This document shows positions 6,004 through 8,872 of a stretch of DNA of 8,872 nt, piece by piece. The notes under the pieces are model-generated. The model searched no databases, was not told where the DNA came from, and saw only the letters and a program-made list of their open reading frames with translations. A program made the position numbers and the translations under genes. How positions within the stretch are numbered: position 1 is the first letter of the stretch; the number at the start of each line of letters is the position of its first letter. The stretch is from CAZKMM01 sp964553915 (GTDB lineage Bacteria > RBG-13-61-14 > DRUE01), in contig CAZKMM010000111.1 of assembly GCA_964553915.1 (NCBI GenBank), positions 1 to 8,872 on the forward strand. Reading direction: 5' to 3'.

Positions 6004-6612
6004 TTATTTTTTCTTGGTTTTTCCCGATTGAGGCTGAATATCTTCCGGATTTTGGGGTTTCTGAGACCGGGTCTTTTGCTGGGCTTTAAAAATATCTTCC
6101 ATCCGCTGGCAATATTCCATATTATATTTATAAGTTTCATTATTGGGCTCTAATTTAAGGGCTTTTTGCAGGTCCTGCTTGGCTTTTTCAAAATCTCCTA
6201 GCCAAGCATAGACTAAACCCCGGTCATTGTAAGCTTTGGCATAATCCGATCGAAGCTCGATGGCTTTAGTTAATTCCTTAATAGCATCCTCCAGCCTGAG
6301 AACCGTTTTCTCTGCATAAATATGACCGAGATTATAATGGGCTTCTGAATAATCCGGCTTTAATTCAACTGCCTTTTGATAATGCTCAATGGCTTTTTTA
6401 TATTTCCCTAACTTGGAATAAGCATATCCGAGCTGGTTATGAAGCACCGGGTCATTAGGTTTTTCCTTAAGCTTTGCCTCAAAATATTCTATGGCTTTTT
6501 GATAGTTTCTCTGGCGAAGATATTGATTCCCCTCCTTGTAAGGGTCGCAGGAAAAAACCAGAGCAAGCACCATTACGAACAACCACAAACTAAAATTTGT
6601 TATGGCTTTCAT
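6004..6612 (-). CDS. TPR-repeat lipoprotein
   Basis: A 202-residue protein with a short N-terminus, a hydrophobic stretch (LWLFVMVLALVFS) and Cys22, which reads as a lipoprotein signal (V-F-S-C). It is therefore probably anchored in the envelope, facing the periplasm. About four tetratricopeptide repeats follow between residues 24 and 162 (for example NQLGYAYSKLGKYKKAIEHYQKAVELKPD). The third is lengthened by about three residues (AEKTVLRLEDAIKELTKAI). A basic, Gln/Lys/Pro-rich tail of about 30 residues ends in KTKKK. I chose the ATG at 6612 because a GGGAGG site lies 8 nt upstream and the signal peptide starts there. An in-frame ATG at 6666 would overlap the channel gene and bury the signal peptide. 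It follows the MscS gene by 17 bp and is probably co-transcribed. The function is unknown; TPR lipoproteins typically scaffold envelope complexes. Confidence 0.85.
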   Translation of the reverse strand: MKAITNFSLWLFVMVLALVFSCDPYKEGNQYLRQRNYQKAIEYFEAKLKEKPNDPVLHNQLGYAYSKLGKYKKAIEHYQKAVELKPDYSEAHYNLGHIYAEKTVLRLEDAIKELTKAIELRSDYAKAYNDRGLVYAWLGDFEKAKQDLQKALKLEPNNETYKYNMEYCQRMEDIFKAQQKTRSQKPQNPEDIQPQSGKTKKK

Positions 6613-6620
6613 TTCTTTCG

Positions 6621-6626
6621 CCTCCC
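6621..6626 (-). promoter_or_regulatory. TPR lipoprotein ribosome binding site that decides its start
   Basis: GGGAGG is placed 8 nt before the ATG at 6612, in the 17-bp gap after the MscS gene. It supports the shorter form of the protein, with its lipoprotein signal at the very N-terminus. Confidence 0.75.
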
Positions 6627-6629
6627 AAG

Positions 6630-7478
6630 TTAATTTTCCTTCCTCTCTTCTAAATATACTGTGCAATGGGGAAAAGGAATAGTAATCCCCAGCTGGTCAA
6701 AACGCTTTTTGATTCTGAGATTCAGCTCCCTTCCCACCCGCCATTGTTTCAAGGGCTTGGTTTTAATTCTTCCCCGAACCACCACCGCAGAATCCTCAAA
6801 ACGCTCCAGCCCTAAAATCTCTGCTGGTTCCAGAATATCCCCCTTGAAATCCGGGTCTGACCTGAGCTCTTCTGCTACTTCTCTAATCACCTCTATTACT
6901 CTTTCTATATTTTCCTTATAAGCCACCCCATAGTCAAAAAGGTAATAGGAAAAGCTATGGGTCATATTGGTTACCTGAGAGATATTGCCGTGAGGGATAA
7001 TGTGAAGGTTTCCTGCCAGGTCCCGAAGCAGAATTACCCGAAGCCGAATATCCTCCACCACCCCGGATAAATCCCCAATCTTCACCACATCCCCCACCCG
7101 AATCTGATTTTCCAGAATCAGGAAAAAGCCACTGATTAAATCTTTGATCAAGCTCTGTGCCCCAAAGCCAAGAGCAATTCCTCCCACTCCCGCAGCCGCA
7201 ATAATTGGCTTGATGTCTATTTTTAGCTCAGAAAGAACCATCATCAAACCAATTAAAATAATTAAAGCAAATCCTAAGCTTTTCAGAATTCTGCTTAAAG
7301 TAATTGCCCTTTTAGAAGCTTCTTCTCTTTTGATGCCCCGAGCGAGAAAATGTTGAAACCGACCAATTAACCAGTTGTAAATTAAAAGCAAAATAACCGA
7401 GGTTAAAATGATAATCCCGATCTTTAATAAAGATACCAAGTCAAGCCGGGAGCTTAAATTAGAAAAAAACTCTTCCAT
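6630..7478 (-). CDS. MscS-family mechanosensitive ion channel
   Basis: A 282-residue inner-membrane channel, close in length to the classic small-conductance channel of E. coli. Transmembrane segments are visible at about 18-38, 67-84 and 92-122. The third carries the pore-helix pattern of alternating small residues (AAAGVGGIALGFGAQSLIKDLISGFFLILENQIRVGDVV). The cytoplasmic beta domain follows with GVVEDIRLRVILLRDLAGNLHIIPHGNI (139-166), then an alpha/beta vestibule that ends IPFPHCTVYL. It opens under membrane tension to release solutes in hypo-osmotic shock. The ATG at 7478 lacks a strong ribosome binding site (only GATTGG nearby), unlike its neighbours, so it may be weakly translated or start differently. 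It lies 62 bp after the secreted Ig-like gene and 17 bp before the TPR lipoprotein. Confidence 0.93.
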   Translation of the reverse strand: MEEFFSNLSSRLDLVSLLKIGIIILTSVILLLIYNWLIGRFQHFLARGIKREEASKRAITLSRILKSLGFALIILIGLMMVLSELKIDIKPIIAAAGVGGIALGFGAQSLIKDLISGFFLILENQIRVGDVVKIGDLSGVVEDIRLRVILLRDLAGNLHIIPHGNISQVTNMTHSFSYYLFDYGVAYKENIERVIEVIREVAEELRSDPDFKGDILEPAEILGLERFEDSAVVVRGRIKTKPLKQWRVGRELNLRIKKRFDQLGITIPFPHCTVYLEERKEN

Positions 7479-7513
7479 TGCATTACCAATCTTATCAAAG
7501 AATTGCTTTTTTT

Positions 7514-7554
7514 AAAAACCGTAGAAGCAGTTTGTTCTTCTCACCGAGCGGTGA
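7514..7554 (-). terminator. Possible weak terminator or attenuating hairpins after the secreted-protein gene
   Basis: On the transcript, TCACC-GCTC-GGTGA forms a 5-bp stem with a tetraloop that includes the stop codon. It is followed by AGAAG-N9-CTTCT, then ACGG and five T residues. Neither stem is strong, and the T run is 4 nt from the second stem, so termination would be partial at best. The 62-bp gap and the weak ribosome site of the MscS gene after it fit a boundary between transcription units. Confidence 0.25.
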
Positions 7555-8347
7555 AATAAGTGCTGGTTGAGGAGCAGACCGGCTGGTCATCTTTAACTAA
7601 TTCGTAATATGCATAATAATCGCCGGGGGCGAGCCAGACCGGCATCCAGGACCAGTATCCAGCCTCCTGCTCAAATTGAGGAGTGAGTTTTTTATTATAG
7701 ATCAATTTTCTATCTGGCTTTATTCTCTTACCATTTAGATAAAACCGGACTTTATAGCCTTTCAAATCTTGAGGACCATAAATATATGCCTGGAGAATAA
7801 AATTGATAAATCCAAGCACGGTTTCATTGGTAATTTCTCGCTCCCCGTATTTAGCCAGAATCGGTCCACAAATTGCTACCTGAGAAGGGTCAGGATAAAC
7901 AACTATCCTGGCTATCCCCCGGGGATGACGACCATATTGGTCCACGCAGTCCACTGCCTCAGCGGCAATTCTAAAAACCCCGCTTGCCAGTCCTTCTGCC
8001 AGAAACACCGCCTTGGAATCTGCTCCTATAATCTTGTGCCCGGCTACCTCAGTTAGCTGTTCCTCTTGAGGCAGTCCCCGAAAATACCATTTAAGATGAG
8101 CAGGAACTTCCCTTCCCATCTCATCATAGGCAACCGCCTGAAAATATATCTCTTTGCCAGAACCGGCATAAACCTCCGGGTCATTTACCAGCTCCGGAGT
8201 TATAATTATTTTGGAAAAACTGCAAACCGGCGGGGGGCTGGATTGAGCTTCTGGCTTCGGGCTAAGCTTTGGTTTTTTCTTGGCAGCGATTAACCCCAAA
8301 TTTAAAATTAAGCCCCAAACCAAAATCCAGGCGCTTACTCTCCTCAT
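7541..8347 (-). CDS. Secreted protein with an Ig-like domain, function unknown
   Basis: A 268-residue exported protein that I do not recognise as a named family. Residues 1-22 are a signal peptide (MRR, hydrophobic core, LGLIAA). A Lys/Pro/Ser-rich linker runs to about 41. Residues about 46-151 read as a bacterial Ig-like beta sandwich: IIITPELV, GKEIYFQAVAYDEMGREVPAHLKWYFRG, then GLASGVFRIAAEA and ARIVVYP. A second beta-rich region (about 155-268) holds GYKVRFYLNGKRIKPD and WMPVWLAPGDYYAYYELV, ending in STYFTAR. Four cysteines (42, 134, 160, 257) could form disulfides after export. The ATG at 8347 has AAAGGGGG upstream and lies only 15 bp from the preceding stop, so it belongs to the same transcript as the SDR gene. 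It may be surface-bound or periplasmic; no catalytic motif is visible. Confidence 0.75.
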   Translation of the reverse strand: MRRVSAWILVWGLILNLGLIAAKKKPKLSPKPEAQSSPPPVCSFSKIIITPELVNDPEVYAGSGKEIYFQAVAYDEMGREVPAHLKWYFRGLPQEEQLTEVAGHKIIGADSKAVFLAEGLASGVFRIAAEAVDCVDQYGRHPRGIARIVVYPDPSQVAICGPILAKYGEREITNETVLGFINFILQAYIYGPQDLKGYKVRFYLNGKRIKPDRKLIYNKKLTPQFEQEAGYWSWMPVWLAPGDYYAYYELVKDDQPVCSSTSTYFTAR

Positions 8348-8362
8348 TTGCTCTTTCCCCCT

Positions 8363-8872
8363 TTAAAATTGTAAATACCCGTATTTAGTAAACCATTTAA
8401 GCGCCCGTTCAATTGCTCCTTCAATTGGAGATTGTGGCATTCCCAATTTTTCAATTGCCTTTCTGGCTGAAAAATAATGTGGTGCATAGCCCATTCGGGC
8501 AGTGATGGAATTAACATCAGGCTCAAACCTGAAGACCCGACCAAGAATGTCAAAAAAATATCCCCCCAGCACTGCCAGGGAATAAGGGATTTCAAACTTG
8601 GGTGGAGATACCCCGGCAATCTTTGCCACCAGAGCAAAAAATTCCTTATAAGTCATATTTCCCTTCTCATTTCCCAAGATGAAATCCTCTCCACTCTCTG
8701 CTTTTTCCATTGCCAGCCTCATTCCTTCGCAGACATCTAAAACATCCACAAAATTATTTCCACCGCCCGGATAGCCCAATGCTCTTCCTTTTGCAACCTG
8801 AATAATCATCTGTCCGCTGGTTGGTTTGGTATCCCATTCTCCTATCATATAGGTCGGCTTAACAATCACTAA
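8363..8872 (-). CDS. Extended SDR NAD(P)-dependent epimerase/reductase, C-terminal part
   Basis: The frame is open to the window edge. A Leu codon precedes the GTG at 8869, so the true start is outside and the nucleotide-binding Rossmann half is missing. The visible part of about 169 residues begins VIVKPTYMIGEWDTKPTSG, the strand and loop after the active site of extended short-chain dehydrogenases. It continues with NNFVDVLDVCEGMRLAME (substrate-side contact region) and GEDFILGNEKGNMTYKEFFALVAKIAG (C-terminal substrate domain), and ends ALKWFTKYGYLQF. The layout most resembles the dihydroflavonol-reductase / hopanoid-associated sugar epimerase (HpnA-like) branch. Members act on nucleotide sugars or similar diol and keto substrates in the cytoplasm. 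The substrate cannot be told without the N-terminal half. The gene is 15 bp upstream of the secreted-protein gene. Confidence 0.85.
   Translation of the reverse strand, partial: LVIVKPTYMIGEWDTKPTSGQMIIQVAKGRALGYPGGGNNFVDVLDVCEGMRLAMEKAESGEDFILGNEKGNMTYKEFFALVAKIAGVSPPKFEIPYSLAVLGGYFFDILGRVFRFEPDVNSITARMGYAPHYFSARKAIEKLGMPQSPIEGAIERALKWFTKYGYLQF

Noticed and set aside
6613..6666. 18-residue upstream extension of the TPR lipoprotein
   Set aside because: It would overlap the channel gene, has no ribosome site of note and would bury the lipoprotein signal. The ATG at 6612 has GGGAGG at ideal spacing.
8344..8637. 97-codon minus-strand frame within the SDR gene
   Set aside because: Out of frame with the clearly conserved SDR C-terminal domain; Trp/Leu-rich text without family features.

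Overview
The window is a single-strand block of ten genes, all on the minus strand and closely packed (gaps of -4 to 89 bp), with no RNA genes, mobile elements or CRISPR. Base composition is moderate, somewhat AT-rich in the gaps, and almost every gene has a strong GGAGG-type ribosome binding site. Several signs point to a Gram-negative anaerobe: an outer-membrane porin start, a lipoprotein, signal peptides, and an oxygen-sensitive ferredoxin-dependent 2-oxoacid oxidoreductase. The gene set would fit an uncultivated amino-acid-fermenting lineage (Aminicenantes-like was my thought), but that placement is only a guess.

Read in the direction of transcription (high to low coordinates), the first block is envelope-related. 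It holds the C-terminal part of an extended SDR nucleotide-sugar epimerase/reductase (8872-8363), a secreted Ig-like protein of unknown function (8347-7541), an MscS-type mechanosensitive channel (7478-6630) and a TPR lipoprotein (6612-6004). A 78-bp gap then leads into the metabolic block: iorA (5925-4162), iorB (4159-3581), a phenylacetate-CoA ligase (3524-2226), a tandem-ACT-domain protein (2202-1768) and a second phenylacetate-CoA ligase paralogue (1771-443). After 89 bp comes the 5' end of an outer-membrane porin, probably DcaP-like (353-1), cut by the window edge.

The metabolic block makes sense as an aromatic amino acid / arylacetate module. IorAB interconverts arylpyruvates and arylacetyl-CoA with ferredoxin and CO2. 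The two PaaK-type ligases interconvert arylacetates and arylacetyl-CoA with ATP. The small ACT protein, translationally coupled to the second ligase, is a candidate amino-acid or aryl-acid sensor. Depending on direction this ferments Phe/Tyr/Trp or builds them from scavenged arylacetates. A DcaP-like porin next door would suit uptake or release of such organic acids. The ior/paaK association is a known type of arrangement. The less ordinary parts are the paired divergent ligases around an ACT sensor and the adjoining porin. I found no evidence for a wholly new system.
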